Part shown: positions 35,693 to 45,981 of the stretch, one piece after another | How positions within the stretch are numbered: the stretch's first letter is position 1 | How the letters are laid out: each line of letters starts with the position of its first letter | From: Bacillus wiedmannii | Lineage (GTDB): Bacteria; Bacillota; Bacilli; Bacillales; Bacillaceae_G | Assembly (NCBI RefSeq): GCF_001583695.1 | Contig: NZ_LOBC01000020.1 | Location: 1 to 64,000, forward strand | Length of the DNA stretch: 64,000 nt | Reading direction: 5' to 3' | Notes under the pieces: model-generated | What the model was told of the DNA's origin: nothing | Databases searched by the model: none | The model's input: only the letters and a program-made list of their open reading frames with translations | Translations under genes and position numbers: made by a program

Positions 35693-36832
35693 ATGGGAAA
35701 AGTTACTTTAATTGCAACAGCGGCAATGGGTATTGAAGCGTTAGTTGCCCGAGAAGTTCGTGATCTTGGTTATGAATGCCAAGTGGAAAATAGCAAAGTA
35801 ACATTTGAAGCAGATGAAAAGGCGATTTGTCGCACGAACTTATGGTTACGTACTGCGGACCGTGTGAAAATTAAAGTTGGCGAATTCAAAGCGACAACAT
35901 TTGATGAGCTGTTTGAAAAAACGAAAGCATTAAACTGGGGAGATTATATTCCAGAGAATGGAGAATTCCCTGTAATTGGTAAATCGTTAAAATCTGAGTT
36001 GTTCAGTGTTTCAGATTGCCAACGTATCGTTAAAAAAGCTGTCGTTGAAAAATTAAAAACAACATATAAACGTACAACTTGGTTTGAAGAAGATGGTCCG
36101 TTATTCCGTATCGAGATCGCAATGCTCAAGGATATTGCAACATTAACAATTGATGCAAGTGGTGTTGGACTTCATAAACGTGGATACCGTATGGACCAAG
36201 GGGAAGCCCCATTAAAAGAAACATTGGCTGCGTCTTTAATTAAGTTAACAAACTGGAAGCCGGATCGTCCTTTCGTAGATCCTTTCTGTGGATCAGGTAC
36301 AATTCCGATTGAAGCAGCATTAATTGGACAAAATATTGCACCAGGATTTAACCGTGGCTTCGCATCAGATGAGTGGGGCTGGGTTGGTAAACAAAACTGG
36401 CGTGAAGCTCGTCAAGAAGCTGAAGATTTAGCGAATTATAATCAACCACTACAAATCATTGGATCAGATATTGATCATCGTATGATCCGAGTTGCTCAAG
36501 ATAATGCAGAAGAAGTGGGCTTAAGTGATTTAATTACATTTAAACAAATGCAAGTAAAAGATTTCACGACAAAAGAGGATTATGGCTATGTTGTAACGAA
36601 TCCTCCATACGGAGAACGTTTAAGTGAAAAAGCACTCGTTGAACAATTGTACAAAGAAATGGGACAAGTATTCCGCCCATTAGATACATGGTCAGCGTAC
36701 GTATTAACAAGCTACGAAGCATTTGAAAAGTGTTATGGAAAAGATGCATCGAAGAAACGTAAACTGTTTAATGGATTTATCCGTACAGATTACTACCAAT
36801 ACTTCGGAAAACGTCCACCGCGTAATTCATAG
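35693..36832 (+). CDS. ypsC: THUMP-domain RNA N2-guanine methyltransferase YpsC (RlmL-type)
   Basis: A 379-residue class I SAM methyltransferase. The N-terminal ferredoxin-like and THUMP domain occupies about 1-155. The catalytic domain has DPFCGSGTIPIEAAL (motif I, about 198-212), GSDIDHRM and NPPYGERL (motif IV, about 302-309). Relatives modify G2445 of 23S rRNA; the exact target is inferred. ATG 35693 has GAGGTG eight bases before it; ATG 35687 is too close. Confidence 0.92.
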   Translation: MGKVTLIATAAMGIEALVAREVRDLGYECQVENSKVTFEADEKAICRTNLWLRTADRVKIKVGEFKATTFDELFEKTKALNWGDYIPENGEFPVIGKSLKSELFSVSDCQRIVKKAVVEKLKTTYKRTTWFEEDGPLFRIEIAMLKDIATLTIDASGVGLHKRGYRMDQGEAPLKETLAASLIKLTNWKPDRPFVDPFCGSGTIPIEAALIGQNIAPGFNRGFASDEWGWVGKQNWREARQEAEDLANYNQPLQIIGSDIDHRMIRVAQDNAEEVGLSDLITFKQMQVKDFTTKEDYGYVVTNPPYGERLSEKALVEQLYKEMGQVFRPLDTWSAYVLTSYEAFEKCYGKDASKKRKLFNGFIRTDYYQYFGKRPPRNS

Positions 36833-36893
36833 TATAAAACTCCTCCAGCGCGCATATACTGGCTATTATGTAATGCGTAAAGGAGGACGTGAT

Positions 36894-37076
36894 ATGGATA
36901 GTTTCCAATTATCTATGATTCAAAAAGCTATTCATCGTACGTATGATGAGATCGGGAAAGAAGTGGATAGCCAAGGTGCGATTGTAGAGGAAATACAAAA
37001 AGCACAAGAAGAATATTTGTCAGCTCTTTCACACGAAACAGCGATTGATAAACGGTATTTAAAGTCATTAATATAG
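36894..37076 (+). CDS. Small conserved helical protein
   Basis: A 60-residue hypothetical protein (MDSFQLSMIQKAIHRTYDEI...). AGGAGG is seven bases before ATG 36894. It is wholly helical and charged, with no signal. A longer frame back to 36723 overlaps ypsC in another frame and is rejected. I do not recognise the family. A terminator follows immediately. Confidence 0.7.
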   Translation: MDSFQLSMIQKAIHRTYDEIGKEVDSQGAIVEEIQKAQEEYLSALSHETAIDKRYLKSLI

Positions 37077-37114
37077 AAAAAAATTTTCCTTTTTCGAAAG
37101 GAAAATTTTTTTTC
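37077..37114 (+). terminator. Terminator after the 60-residue gene
   Basis: AAATTTTCCTTT / AAAGGAAAATTT hairpin with T8. Confidence 0.8.
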
Positions 37115-37214
37115 GTGTATTTCTATGTATGGCAACAGGGGAAAGTGGCTGCACACATATGAGTAGCAGTTGCTATATCTTTTTATAGAAAAACTTTTTG
37201 GTTGGAGGCTAAGG

Positions 37215-39152
37215 ATGTTTACTGAGAAGAGATTACCATTTGAAGTAGGAAAACAAGATAATTTTTATGATAAGTTGAATGAATGGATTGGAGATGTGTT
37301 TTACGATATCCTTCCGGAAAAAGGCTTTGAAGAGCGTGATGAACAAATTTTTATGGCGTTTCAATTAGAGCGTGCTTTCCAAGAAAAGAAAGTAATGTTC
37401 GCAGAAGCGGGTGTAGGAACAGGGAAAACAATTGTATATCTTCTATATGCAATTTGTTATGCGCGTTATACTGGAAAACCAGCTATTATCGCTTGTGCTG
37501 ATGAAACGTTAATTGAGCAGCTTGTGAAAGAAGAAGGAGACATTGCTAAGTTATCTGAAGCATTAGGACTATCTGTTGATGTTAGACTTGCGAAATCAAT
37601 GGATAATTATTTATGTTTACGTAAACTTGAAGATGTTATGAGTGGACGAGCTCCAGAAGTAATTGAAGATGTATACTACGAATTACCACAGTTTGTATTC
37701 GATCATGGTACGATGCAAAACTTTACTCACTACGGCGACAGAAAAGAATTTCCACTTTTAAATGATGAGGAATGGTCAAAAGTAAATTGGGATTACTTCC
37801 AAGATTGCTTCACTTGTGATTCTCGTCATCGTTGTGGTCAAACTCTTTCTCGTGAACATTATCGTAAAGCGGCAGATTTAATTATTTGTTCTCAAGATTT
37901 CTACATGGATCATATTTGGACGTACGATGCTCGTAAGCGTGAAGGGCAAATTCCGTTATTACCTGAAAGTAGCTGCGTTGTATTCGATGAAGGACATCTT
38001 GTAGAATATGCAGCTCAAAAAGCTTTAACATATCGTTTAAAGCAAACGATGATGGAGCAACTTTTAACAAGATTGTTGCAAAATGATATTCGTGAAGAGT
38101 TTGCACATTTAGTAGAAGAAACAATTTGGCAAACAGAGCGATTCTTTGATGTGTTACAAGAAAATAAAAAGGAAATCGCCGGTTCTGATCGTTTAGAAAT
38201 TACTGTGACAGAAAAAGTAACAGCTGAAGCGAATAGACTTTATGCAAAAATTGGTGAAGTCGGTGATGCATTAGTATTTGAAAGTGAAATGCATACAGTA
38301 AACACGTATGATTTAAATATCGTTGATGAACATTTAGATGTATTAGAACATTCACTGCGTCTGTTCATGCACGAGAAAAATGTAATTACATGGGGTGAAG
38401 AAGGTGATGGAGCCTTCACGTTAGTGATTATGCCACGTGCAGTTGAAGAAGTATTACAAGAGAAAGTATTCTCGAAGAAAATCCCGTATATTTTCTCTTC
38501 TGCTACATTATCTAACAACGATTCATTCGCATTTACAGCAAATAGCCTAGGGGTAAAAGATTACTTATCATTCTCAGTTGCCTCACCGTTTGATTATGCA
38601 GAGCAAATGGCAGTAAACTTACTATCGCATACGAAAGAGAACGAATGGGAAAGAAAGTGTCAATATACACTTGAAAATATACAGAAAACAAATGGACGTA
38701 CACTTGTATTATTCCGTACAACACAAGAACTTGCAGCGTTTAAAGAATATGTAAGTAAAGAACAAATGTCCGTTCCGTTCCTATATGAAGGGGATCAAGA
38801 AATTAGTCAGCTCGTTTCTCGTTTCCAAAATGAAGAAGAGACTGTACTTTGTGCTGTTCATTTATGGGAAGGTTTAGATATTCCTGGTTCATCATTATCG
38901 CATGTTATTATTTGGTCATTACCATTCCCTCCAAACGATCCTGTGTTTGAAGCGAAGCGTAAACATGTAAATGATCCATTCTGGGATGTAGATGTACCGT
39001 ATATGATTTTACGTCTTCGTCAAGGGATTGGACGTTTAATTCGTACGAGCGACGATAAAGGGGCTATATCAATCTTCTTATCTGATACAGAAGATGAGAA
39101 AGTGATAGAAGCGGTGAAAAACGTACTACCAGTAGCAGGTAAAGAATTATAA
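37215..39152 (+). CDS. ypvA: DinG/XPD-type ATP-dependent helicase YpvA
   Basis: A 645-residue superfamily 2 helicase. Walker A is GVGTGKT (about 65-71) and the Walker B variant is DEGH (about 261-264), with the C-terminal RQGIGRLIRT motif. A likely Fe-S domain has four cysteines: LCLRK, then CFTC and RC (DCFTCDSRHRC). It probably unwinds branched DNA in repair. ATG 37215 follows GGAGG by six bases. It is a second, exonuclease-less DinG relative besides dinG at 19.9 kb. Confidence 0.92.
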   Translation: MFTEKRLPFEVGKQDNFYDKLNEWIGDVFYDILPEKGFEERDEQIFMAFQLERAFQEKKVMFAEAGVGTGKTIVYLLYAICYARYTGKPAIIACADETLIEQLVKEEGDIAKLSEALGLSVDVRLAKSMDNYLCLRKLEDVMSGRAPEVIEDVYYELPQFVFDHGTMQNFTHYGDRKEFPLLNDEEWSKVNWDYFQDCFTCDSRHRCGQTLSREHYRKAADLIICSQDFYMDHIWTYDARKREGQIPLLPESSCVVFDEGHLVEYAAQKALTYRLKQTMMEQLLTRLLQNDIREEFAHLVEETIWQTERFFDVLQENKKEIAGSDRLEITVTEKVTAEANRLYAKIGEVGDALVFESEMHTVNTYDLNIVDEHLDVLEHSLRLFMHEKNVITWGEEGDGAFTLVIMPRAVEEVLQEKVFSKKIPYIFSSATLSNNDSFAFTANSLGVKDYLSFSVASPFDYAEQMAVNLLSHTKENEWERKCQYTLENIQKTNGRTLVLFRTTQELAAFKEYVSKEQMSVPFLYEGDQEISQLVSRFQNEEETVLCAVHLWEGLDIPGSSLSHVIIWSLPFPPNDPVFEAKRKHVNDPFWDVDVPYMILRLRQGIGRLIRTSDDKGAISIFLSDTEDEKVIEAVKNVLPVAGKEL

Positions 39153-39157
39153 GGAGA

Positions 39158-39186
39158 AAGCTTGGCGCTTGCCAAGCTTTTTTTCT
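39158..39186 (+). terminator. Terminator after ypvA
   Basis: AAAGCTTGGC / GCCAAGCTTT with a three-base loop and T run. Confidence 0.88.
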
Positions 39187-39252
39187 ATTATAAAAGGAAT
39201 TTAGGTTTCCATGTCGAATTAAGTTTGAGGTAGAAAAGGGAGGTTTTATACG

Positions 39253-40770
39253 ATGACAGTAGCTACATATGAAGTAGAAAAACAATTTTTAACATATGTG
39301 AAGAAGATACAAAATTACGGTGAAGCATTAAGCTTAATGTTTTGGGACTTAAGAACAGGTGCGCCTAAAAAAGGTGTAGACCAGCGTTCAGAAGTAATTG
39401 GTATGCTTTCATCAGAAGTGTTTGTCATGTCAACTTCAGATGAGATGGGAAATTATTTAACAGAGCTTGAAGCTTTAATAAGTGAAGATAAACTTTCTGA
39501 AACGACGAAGAAAATGGTTGAAGAGTGTCGTAAAGAATATGATAGAAATAAGAAAATTCCACAAGCGGAATACGAGGCGTATGTGAAATTAGAAGCGAAA
39601 GCGGAAAGTGTGTGGGAAGAAGCTCGGGAAAAATCTGATTTCGAAATGTTCCGTCCGTATTTAGAACAAATAGTTGAATTTAAAAAGAAATTCATTACAT
39701 ATTGGGGTTACGAAACATATAAATATAATACATTATTAGATATGTATGAGCCAGGTATTACAGTAGAAGTGTTAGATCACGTATTTGGTCAACTTCGTGA
39801 GCGTATCGTTCCGCTCGTAAAAGAAATATCGGAGTCACAAAAGAGATTAAAGACAAGTGCTTTATCAGAACATTTTTCAAAAGAAAAACAAAAGAACTTT
39901 ACATTAGAGTTATTAAAGCAATTGAATTATGACTTTGAAGCAGGTCGTCTTGATGAAACGGTACATCCATTTGAGATTACATTAAATAGAGGGGACGTTC
40001 GTATTACAACACGCTATGATGAAAAAGATTTCCGTATGGCAGTGTTTGGAACAATTCATGAATGTGGCCATGCTGTATATGAACAAAATATTGCAGAGAA
40101 ATTCGAAGGTACACCGCTATGTAGTGGAACTTCTATGGGTATTCATGAGTCACAATCATTATTCTTTGAGAACTTTATCGGTCGTAATAAATCATTCTGG
40201 AAGAAAAATTATGATTTATTAAAAGAGTATAGCGATGGTCAATTCAATGATATATCAATAGATGAATTTTATGATGCGATTAACGAATCGAAGCCATCGT
40301 TCATTCGTATAGAAGCAGATGAGCTTACATATCCGCTTCACGTCATGGTTCGTTATGAACTTGAGAAAGAATTATTTGATGGTACATTACAAGTGAAGGA
40401 TTTGCCAGCGGCTTGGAATGATAAGATGGAAGCATATTTAGGAATTCGTCCGGAAAGCGATGCGCAAGGTGTATTGCAAGATGTTCACTGGGCTGGTGGT
40501 TCATTTGGATACTTCCCATCTTATGCGCTTGGTTATATGTATGCAGCGCAATTTAAGCAAAGAATGTTAAAAGACATTCCGAACTTTGATGCATTATTAG
40601 AAGAAGGAAATGTAACACCAATTCGTGAATGGTTAACAGAAAATATTCACCAATACGGTAAAACGAAAAAGCCACTTGAAATTTTAGAAGATGTGACAGG
40701 TGAAGGATTAAATGCAAACTACTTAGCAGATTATTTAGAAGCGAAGTATAAAGAAATCTATGGGTTATAA
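39253..40770 (+). CDS. ypwA: M32 family carboxypeptidase (Taq-type)
   Basis: A 505-residue zinc carboxypeptidase. The zinc site HECGH is near residue 269-273, followed by the third ligand Glu in GIHESQSLFFEN (about 296-302). Other M32 motifs are DVRITTRYDE, HPFE and YALGYMYAAQ. It removes C-terminal residues from cytosolic peptides. The position after ypvA matches B. subtilis ypwA. The start follows GGGAGG. Confidence 0.95.
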   Translation: MTVATYEVEKQFLTYVKKIQNYGEALSLMFWDLRTGAPKKGVDQRSEVIGMLSSEVFVMSTSDEMGNYLTELEALISEDKLSETTKKMVEECRKEYDRNKKIPQAEYEAYVKLEAKAESVWEEAREKSDFEMFRPYLEQIVEFKKKFITYWGYETYKYNTLLDMYEPGITVEVLDHVFGQLRERIVPLVKEISESQKRLKTSALSEHFSKEKQKNFTLELLKQLNYDFEAGRLDETVHPFEITLNRGDVRITTRYDEKDFRMAVFGTIHECGHAVYEQNIAEKFEGTPLCSGTSMGIHESQSLFFENFIGRNKSFWKKNYDLLKEYSDGQFNDISIDEFYDAINESKPSFIRIEADELTYPLHVMVRYELEKELFDGTLQVKDLPAAWNDKMEAYLGIRPESDAQGVLQDVHWAGGSFGYFPSYALGYMYAAQFKQRMLKDIPNFDALLEEGNVTPIREWLTENIHQYGKTKKPLEILEDVTGEGLNANYLADYLEAKYKEIYGL

Positions 40771-40804
40771 AAAAGAGCTGCTTAATTGCAGCTCTTTTTT
40801 TAAA
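40771..40804 (+). terminator. Terminator of ypwA
   Basis: AAAAAGAGCTGC / GCAGCTCTTTTT with a six-base loop. Confidence 0.9.
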
Positions 40805-40816
40805 GGGGATAGAAGA

Positions 40817-41290
40817 ATGATTTATACATATACAGTAATGACGCAAGAAGAAGCGGAAGAAATTGCATATAACTGGCATTATGAAGGGGAATATTCTTTT
40901 TATGATATAGAGGCAGATGAAGAAGATTTAGCTGAGTTTTTACATGATGAGAGTAGAGGAGATCATACATTTTCTGTGAAGGAAAACGGCACTCTCATTG
41001 GTTTTTTTACTGTTTGTAAAATAAATGATGGAACGGTTGATATAGGTCTTGGAATGAGACCTGATATAATTGGAAATGGATGTGGTTTACAGTTCGTAAA
41101 CGCTGGACTAGCTTTTAGTAAAGAAAAATACGGATGCAATTATATAACGTTATCAGTAGCGACATTTAATGAGAGAGCAATTAAAGTGTATAAAAGAGCA
41201 GGATTCGAAGCAGTTGGAACGTTTATCCAGAAGACGAACGGTAGTTGTTTTGAATTTTTGAAAATGAATTATATATGTAAAAATGATTAA
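40817..41290 (+). CDS. GNAT-family N-acetyltransferase
   Basis: A 157-residue acetyltransferase. The acetyl-CoA loop region (GMRPDIIGNGCGLQFV, about 82-97) and the C-terminal YKRAGFEAVG motif (about 129-138) are clear. The substrate is unknown. ATG 40817 follows AAAGGGGAT; the longer frame back to 40760 overlaps ypwA and its terminator. It lies between ypwA and map, where I expect no gene in B. subtilis. Confidence 0.85.
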   Translation: MIYTYTVMTQEEAEEIAYNWHYEGEYSFYDIEADEEDLAEFLHDESRGDHTFSVKENGTLIGFFTVCKINDGTVDIGLGMRPDIIGNGCGLQFVNAGLAFSKEKYGCNYITLSVATFNERAIKVYKRAGFEAVGTFIQKTNGSCFEFLKMNYICKND

Positions 41291-41299
41291 GAAACAGAG

Positions 41300-41321
41300 G
41301 GGACCTTCTGTTTTTTTATTT
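41300..41321 (+). terminator. Weak terminator after the GNAT gene
   Basis: ACAGA / TCTGT stem with T7, short and of low stability. The rest of the gap to 41443 shows only an AAGGAGAGG ribosome site for map. Confidence 0.45.
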
Positions 41322-41443
41322 TGATTTAGAAGTATAGGATACATATTTTGTACTTGTTGTAATTGGGAGCTTTGAAATTTTGATAGAGGATGTGTATGAT
41401 TGAACTTTAGTAGCAAATAGCAGGTTTAGCAAGGAGAGGTAGA

Positions 41444-42190
41444 ATGATTACAATTAAAACGAAAAATGAAATAGATTTGATGCATGAATCTGGGAAATTA
41501 CTTGCTTCATGTCATAGGGGAATTGCCAAAATGATGAAACCAGGTATTACGACAAAAGAAATTGATACGTTTGTTGAAGCATATTTAGAAAAGCATGGTG
41601 CAACATCTCAGCAGAAAGGTTACAACGGGTATCCATATGCGATATGCGCATCTGTAAATGATGAAATGTGTCATGGGTTTCCGGCGGATGTTCCTTTAAA
41701 TGAGGGTGATATTGTAACAATTGATATGGTAGTAAACTTAAATGGTGGTCTTTCAGATTCTGCTTGGACGTATAGAGTTGGAAATGTTTCTGAAGAAGCA
41801 GAAATGTTATTGGTAGTAGCTGAGAATGCATTGTATAAAGGAATTGATCAGGCGATGATCGGTAATCATGTAGGAGATATTGGCTATGCGATTGAAAGTT
41901 ATGTAGCAAATGAAGGTTTTTCTGTCGCAAGAGACTTTACGGGACATGGAATAGGTAAAGAGATTCATGAAGAACCAGCAATTTTTCATTTTGGGAAACA
42001 AGGACAAGGGCCTGAACTACAAGAAGGAATGGTAATTACAATTGAGCCTATTGTCAATGTAGGTATGCGATATTCGAAAGTAGATTTAAATGGATGGGCT
42101 GCAAGAACGATGGACGGGAAATTATCAGCGCAATATGAGCATACAATTGCTATTACAAAAGATGGGCCAATCATTTTAACGACACTTTGA
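41444..42190 (+). CDS. map: Type I methionine aminopeptidase
   Basis: A 248-residue enzyme removing the initiator Met. The metal ligands are intact: Asp in TIDMVVN (about 94) and LSDSAWT (about 105), His in GHGIGKEIHE (about 168), Glu in TIEPIVN (about 202) and Glu in QYEHTIAI (about 233). It is the second Map paralog type common in Bacillus (the main one is usually in the ribosomal protein cluster), which is inferred from location. Confidence 0.94.
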   Translation: MITIKTKNEIDLMHESGKLLASCHRGIAKMMKPGITTKEIDTFVEAYLEKHGATSQQKGYNGYPYAICASVNDEMCHGFPADVPLNEGDIVTIDMVVNLNGGLSDSAWTYRVGNVSEEAEMLLVVAENALYKGIDQAMIGNHVGDIGYAIESYVANEGFSVARDFTGHGIGKEIHEEPAIFHFGKQGQGPELQEGMVITIEPIVNVGMRYSKVDLNGWAARTMDGKLSAQYEHTIAITKDGPIILTTL

Positions 42191-42268
42191 AATAATATGT
42201 AAGAGTTTACAAAACTCGAACGAAAAGGGTGTTTTTATAAAATTTGTACGTGTTTTATTAAGAAATGC

Positions 42269-42297
42269 TTTTCAAAGTATAAAAAGTGCGTTATAAT
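42269..42297 (+). promoter_or_regulatory. Putative promoter of xpt-pbuX
   Basis: TTTTCA (42269-42274), 17-bp spacer and TATAAT (42292-42297), about 26 bases before the riboswitch P1 stem. Confidence 0.65.
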
Positions 42298-42322
42298 CCA
42301 TCTATAAAATAAATAGTTAGCT

Positions 42323-42395
42323 ACACTCATATAATCGCGGGGATATGGCCTGCAAGTTTCTACCGAAGTACCGTAAATACTTTGACTATGAGTGA
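42323..42395 (+). promoter_or_regulatory. Guanine (purine) riboswitch
   Basis: P1 pairs CACTCAT with ATGAGTG. The three-way junction elements TATAATCGC, GGATATGGC, CAAGTTTCTACCG and CCGTAAA and the loop pair are all present. The specificity base in GACTAT (42386) is C, which means guanine or hypoxanthine/xanthine rather than adenine. It controls xpt-pbuX through the downstream terminator. Confidence 0.95.
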
Positions 42396-42434
42396 GGACG
42401 AATATATTTGCTTGTTTAGCATTCTTTTTTGCGA

Positions 42435-43108
<674 letters not shown>

Positions 43109-43111
43109 ACG

Positions 43112-44434
43112 ATGAAGCAACATCCATTTAAAATCGCATCGCTTGGTATGCAGCATATGCTTGCGATGTATGCTGGCGCAATTATCGTTCCGCTTATTGT
43201 GGGCGGCGGACTTGGTTTAAATCAAAAAGAGTTAACATATTTAGTCTCGATTGATTTATTAATGTGCGGCGTTGCGACGATTTTACAAGCATTATCAAAT
43301 CGCTTTTTCGGTATTGGACTTCCAGTCGTACTTGGTTGTACATTTACAGCGGTTGGCCCAATGATTGCAATCGGGAAACAATACGGCGTGTCTTCTATTT
43401 ATGGAGCAATTATTGCTGCCGGGTTATTCGTTGTTATTTTTGCGAAATTATTTGGAAAGCTTGTAAAACTGTTTCCACCTGTTGTAACAGGATCTGTCGT
43501 TACCGTAATTGGAGTTACACTTGTTCCAGCAGCAATTAATGATATGGCTGGAGGAGTAGGAAGTAAGGATTTTGGTAGTCTTGAAAATTTAGCGTTAGCA
43601 TTTGGTGTATTACTATTTATCATCATTATGTATCGTTTCTTTGACGGATTTATTCGTTCAATCTCTATTTTACTTGGTCTATTGTTCGGTACAATTGTCG
43701 CAGCATTTATGGGGAAAGTAAGTTTGCAAGCGGTTGGAGAAGCGGATTGGTTCCACGGTATTCAGCCATTTTACTTCGGTACACCAACATTTGAATTAAC
43801 GCCAATTATTACGATGATTTTAGTTGCTTGTGTAGGGATTGTAGAAGCAACAGGTGTATATTTCGCATTATCTGATATTTGCAATAAAAAGATCGGTGAA
43901 AAAGAATTAACAAAGGGCTATCGAGCAGAAGGATTAGCGATGGTGTTAGGTGGTATTTTCAATGCGTTCCCATATACAACATACTCTCAAAACGTAGGAC
44001 TTGTTCAATTAACTGGAGTAAGAAATCGCGTTATTATTTATACTTGTGGTGGTATGTTAATCGTTCTTGGGTTCATTCCAAAAATCGCAGCTATTACAAC
44101 TATTATCCCGAAATCAGTACTTGGCGGTGCAATGTTAGCGATGTTTGGTATGGTAATGGCATATGGTATTAAAATGTTAAGTAGTGTTGATTTTGGTAAA
44201 CAAGAAAACTTATTAATCGTTGCATGTTCTGTTGGAATTGGGCTTGGGGTTACAGTTGTTCCGACATTATTCTCACAACTTCCTGAAAACATTCGTATTT
44301 TAACAGATAACGGAATTGTACTTGGAAGTGCGTCAGCAGTACTTTTAAATATCGTATTTAATATGGTGCCGCAGCGTAAAGTGAAAGTAAAAGAAGAGCC
44401 AGTGTCGATGCAAAGTGCAGTAAGAGAAGCATAG
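43112..44434 (+). CDS. pbuX: Xanthine permease PbuX
   Basis: A 440-residue NCS2 family transporter with 12-14 membrane helices. The QHMLAMYAG start, the VGxVEATGVYFALSD helix-8 region and GGIFNAFPYTTYSQNVGLVQLTG are family signatures. It imports xanthine for Xpt. It is co-transcribed with xpt and controlled by the guanine riboswitch. A strong terminator overlaps the 3' end. Confidence 0.96.
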   Translation: MKQHPFKIASLGMQHMLAMYAGAIIVPLIVGGGLGLNQKELTYLVSIDLLMCGVATILQALSNRFFGIGLPVVLGCTFTAVGPMIAIGKQYGVSSIYGAIIAAGLFVVIFAKLFGKLVKLFPPVVTGSVVTVIGVTLVPAAINDMAGGVGSKDFGSLENLALAFGVLLFIIIMYRFFDGFIRSISILLGLLFGTIVAAFMGKVSLQAVGEADWFHGIQPFYFGTPTFELTPIITMILVACVGIVEATGVYFALSDICNKKIGEKELTKGYRAEGLAMVLGGIFNAFPYTTYSQNVGLVQLTGVRNRVIIYTCGGMLIVLGFIPKIAAITTIIPKSVLGGAMLAMFGMVMAYGIKMLSSVDFGKQENLLIVACSVGIGLGVTVVPTLFSQLPENIRILTDNGIVLGSASAVLLNIVFNMVPQRKVKVKEEPVSMQSAVREA

Positions 44435-44474
44435 AAAAGCAAGGTCTCGTTATGAGACCTTGCTTTTCTTTTTA
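44433..44474. terminator. Bidirectional terminator of pbuX and the DUF418 gene
   Basis: A 16-bp perfect inverted repeat (AGAAAAGCAAGGTCTC and its complement) with T run. The stop of the converging minus-strand gene lies in the loop. Confidence 0.9.
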
Positions 44475-45613
44475 AGTGGCATCATTTTCCCGTACGTACC
44501 AAGGCGCCATATATATTCAAGTGGCCCGTATTGATAACGTGACAGCCACCAGCGGCTAATAAAGATTTGTAACGTATAGAAACTAATGCAAAAGAGAGGA
44601 CCTACCCATAATGGAGCAAGATAATCATTTTTGAACAATAGTCCGAATACAAGTAATGTAACAATTGTATGTGAAATGTAGTTTGTTAATGCCATTCGCC
44701 CAACGTACTGGAACGGGCGTAATAATGTTTGCCATCTTTCTTTTTGTAATAAACGCATGAGCGTGAAAATGTAGAATATGAATAACGTTTTTCCGCTAAA
44801 CATTGTAAAGACCTGCATGTAGATTGGTTCATAAGATGGTTTTGATAAGAAATAACGGACCATGAAGAACCACATTGGTAATGTTAAAATGAACATAATA
44901 ATTTGCCATTTTTTAAGCTTCGGATCTAACTCTTTCGCGCGGCGGAAGATATCCTTTTTGCCGGCGTATAAACCAAGTAAAAATAGTCCAACTGTTTCTG
45001 GGAACATGAATGCGTTTAGTCCAATTCCATCAGCATAAAATGCATGGAAACGAGTTTGTATTTGTGACACCCAGTCTTCAAGTGGCATGATTGGTAAGGA
45101 AAATCCTAATTCTTCCTTTGGAACGAATGCAATAGCGATACCACCGATTAGCATGAAAAACTGAAAAATACTTAATAAAACGATTGCCCATATTAAAATG
45201 GTACGAGGTTCTCTCTTGTAAAATAAAAATAAGAAAAATCCAGCGATTGCATAACTATGTAAAATGTCCCCGTCCCATAAAAGAACGTAATGTAAGAAAC
45301 CAAATAATAATAAAATAAGTAAGCGACGAACAAATAAAGTTTTTGGGCGATCTGCTTTCGCTTCAGCACGAGTCATAAAAATGTAAAAGCCTAGGCCGAA
45401 TAAAAACGAAAAGATTGTATAAAATTTTGTTTGAATAAACATATCGTAAAATAGACGGATATAGCTATCTAGCCCCTCATAAACTCCTGAAAGATCACGT
45501 GAGTCAACCCCGGCGATAATTGGCCAGTTAACAAGAAAAATACCTAGTACAGCTATCCCTCTAATAATATCGATGGAATGTATCCTCTCGCCTTGTGAAA
45601 TATTTTGTGTCAT
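44450..45613 (-). CDS. DUF418 family membrane protein
   Basis: A 387-residue protein with about nine to ten hydrophobic segments, beginning with the DUF418/YeiB-type motif RIHSIDIIRGIAVLGIFLVN and carrying the C-terminal DUF418 domain (FQYVGRMALTNYISHT...). Members are of unknown function; some resemble acyltransferases of membrane type. ATG 45613 has AAGGAGG eight bases before it. Upstream in-frame codons to 45757 are hydrophobic but lack a ribosome site. Confidence 0.85.
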   Translation of the reverse strand: MTQNISQGERIHSIDIIRGIAVLGIFLVNWPIIAGVDSRDLSGVYEGLDSYIRLFYDMFIQTKFYTIFSFLFGLGFYIFMTRAEAKADRPKTLFVRRLLILLLFGFLHYVLLWDGDILHSYAIAGFFLFLFYKREPRTILIWAIVLLSIFQFFMLIGGIAIAFVPKEELGFSLPIMPLEDWVSQIQTRFHAFYADGIGLNAFMFPETVGLFLLGLYAGKKDIFRRAKELDPKLKKWQIIMFILTLPMWFFMVRYFLSKPSYEPIYMQVFTMFSGKTLFIFYIFTLMRLLQKERWQTLLRPFQYVGRMALTNYISHTIVTLLVFGLLFKNDYLAPLWVGPLFCISFYTLQIFISRWWLSRYQYGPLEYIWRLGTYGKMMPLKKKSKVS

Positions 45614-45806
45614 TATTTTCCTCCTTGTTAAGTAATTCCCTTTTATTATACAAAATGTAAAGAGGAGGGTATATAGGTAATTTCCAATTTTTAAAACTGT
45701 TAAGATATGTATTATGAGATATAATAAGAGTGCACAACAAGTTTTAACCTTCTTCAAAACAGGCAGTAAAGCTCCTTTCTATAAGGGGCTTTCTTTATGA
45801 AAAGTA

Positions 45807-45835
45807 TTGATAATGATTCTCTTTAATGATAAAAT
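45807..45835 (+). promoter_or_regulatory. Promoter of the Fur-boxed micro-gene
   Basis: TTGATA (45807-45812), 17-bp spacer and TAAAAT (45830-45835). A half-matching Fur box (45808-45822, TGATAATGATTCTCT) overlaps the -35. Confidence 0.65.
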
Positions 45836-45846
45836 GTATTTAAAAG

Positions 45847-45861
45847 TGATAATCATTATCA
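45847..45861. promoter_or_regulatory. Fur box (perfect 7-1-7)
   Basis: TGATAATCATTATCA is an exact palindrome matching the Bacillus Fur consensus. It lies just downstream of the predicted start of transcription, where Fur bound with iron would block the promoter. Confidence 0.85.
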
Positions 45862-45876
45862 AAAAAAGGTTGGTGC

Positions 45877-45969
45877 ATGAGTATGGTATATGCATTAGTA
45901 GCAGGTACAGTCGCTGTATATGCAGTTATTGCAAAGTATGTTTTAAATGGAGTAGGAACAGCAAAATGA
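45877..45969 (+). CDS. Fur-controlled 30-residue membrane peptide
   Basis: A 30-residue peptide, MSMVYALVAGTVAVYAVIAK then YVLNGVGTAK. One hydrophobic helix (about 3-23) covers most of it, followed by a short polar tail with Lys. AAGG stands seven bases before ATG 45877; a second ATG at 45883 is possible. It has its own promoter with a perfect Fur box and its own terminator, so it is a stand-alone iron-regulated unit. I do not recognise a family. Alternatives are a small transporter subunit or regulator of a membrane protein. Confidence is high that it is expressed and low on function. Confidence 0.7.
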   Translation: MSMVYALVAGTVAVYAVIAKYVLNGVGTAK

Positions 45970-45981
45970 GTGATATGACAT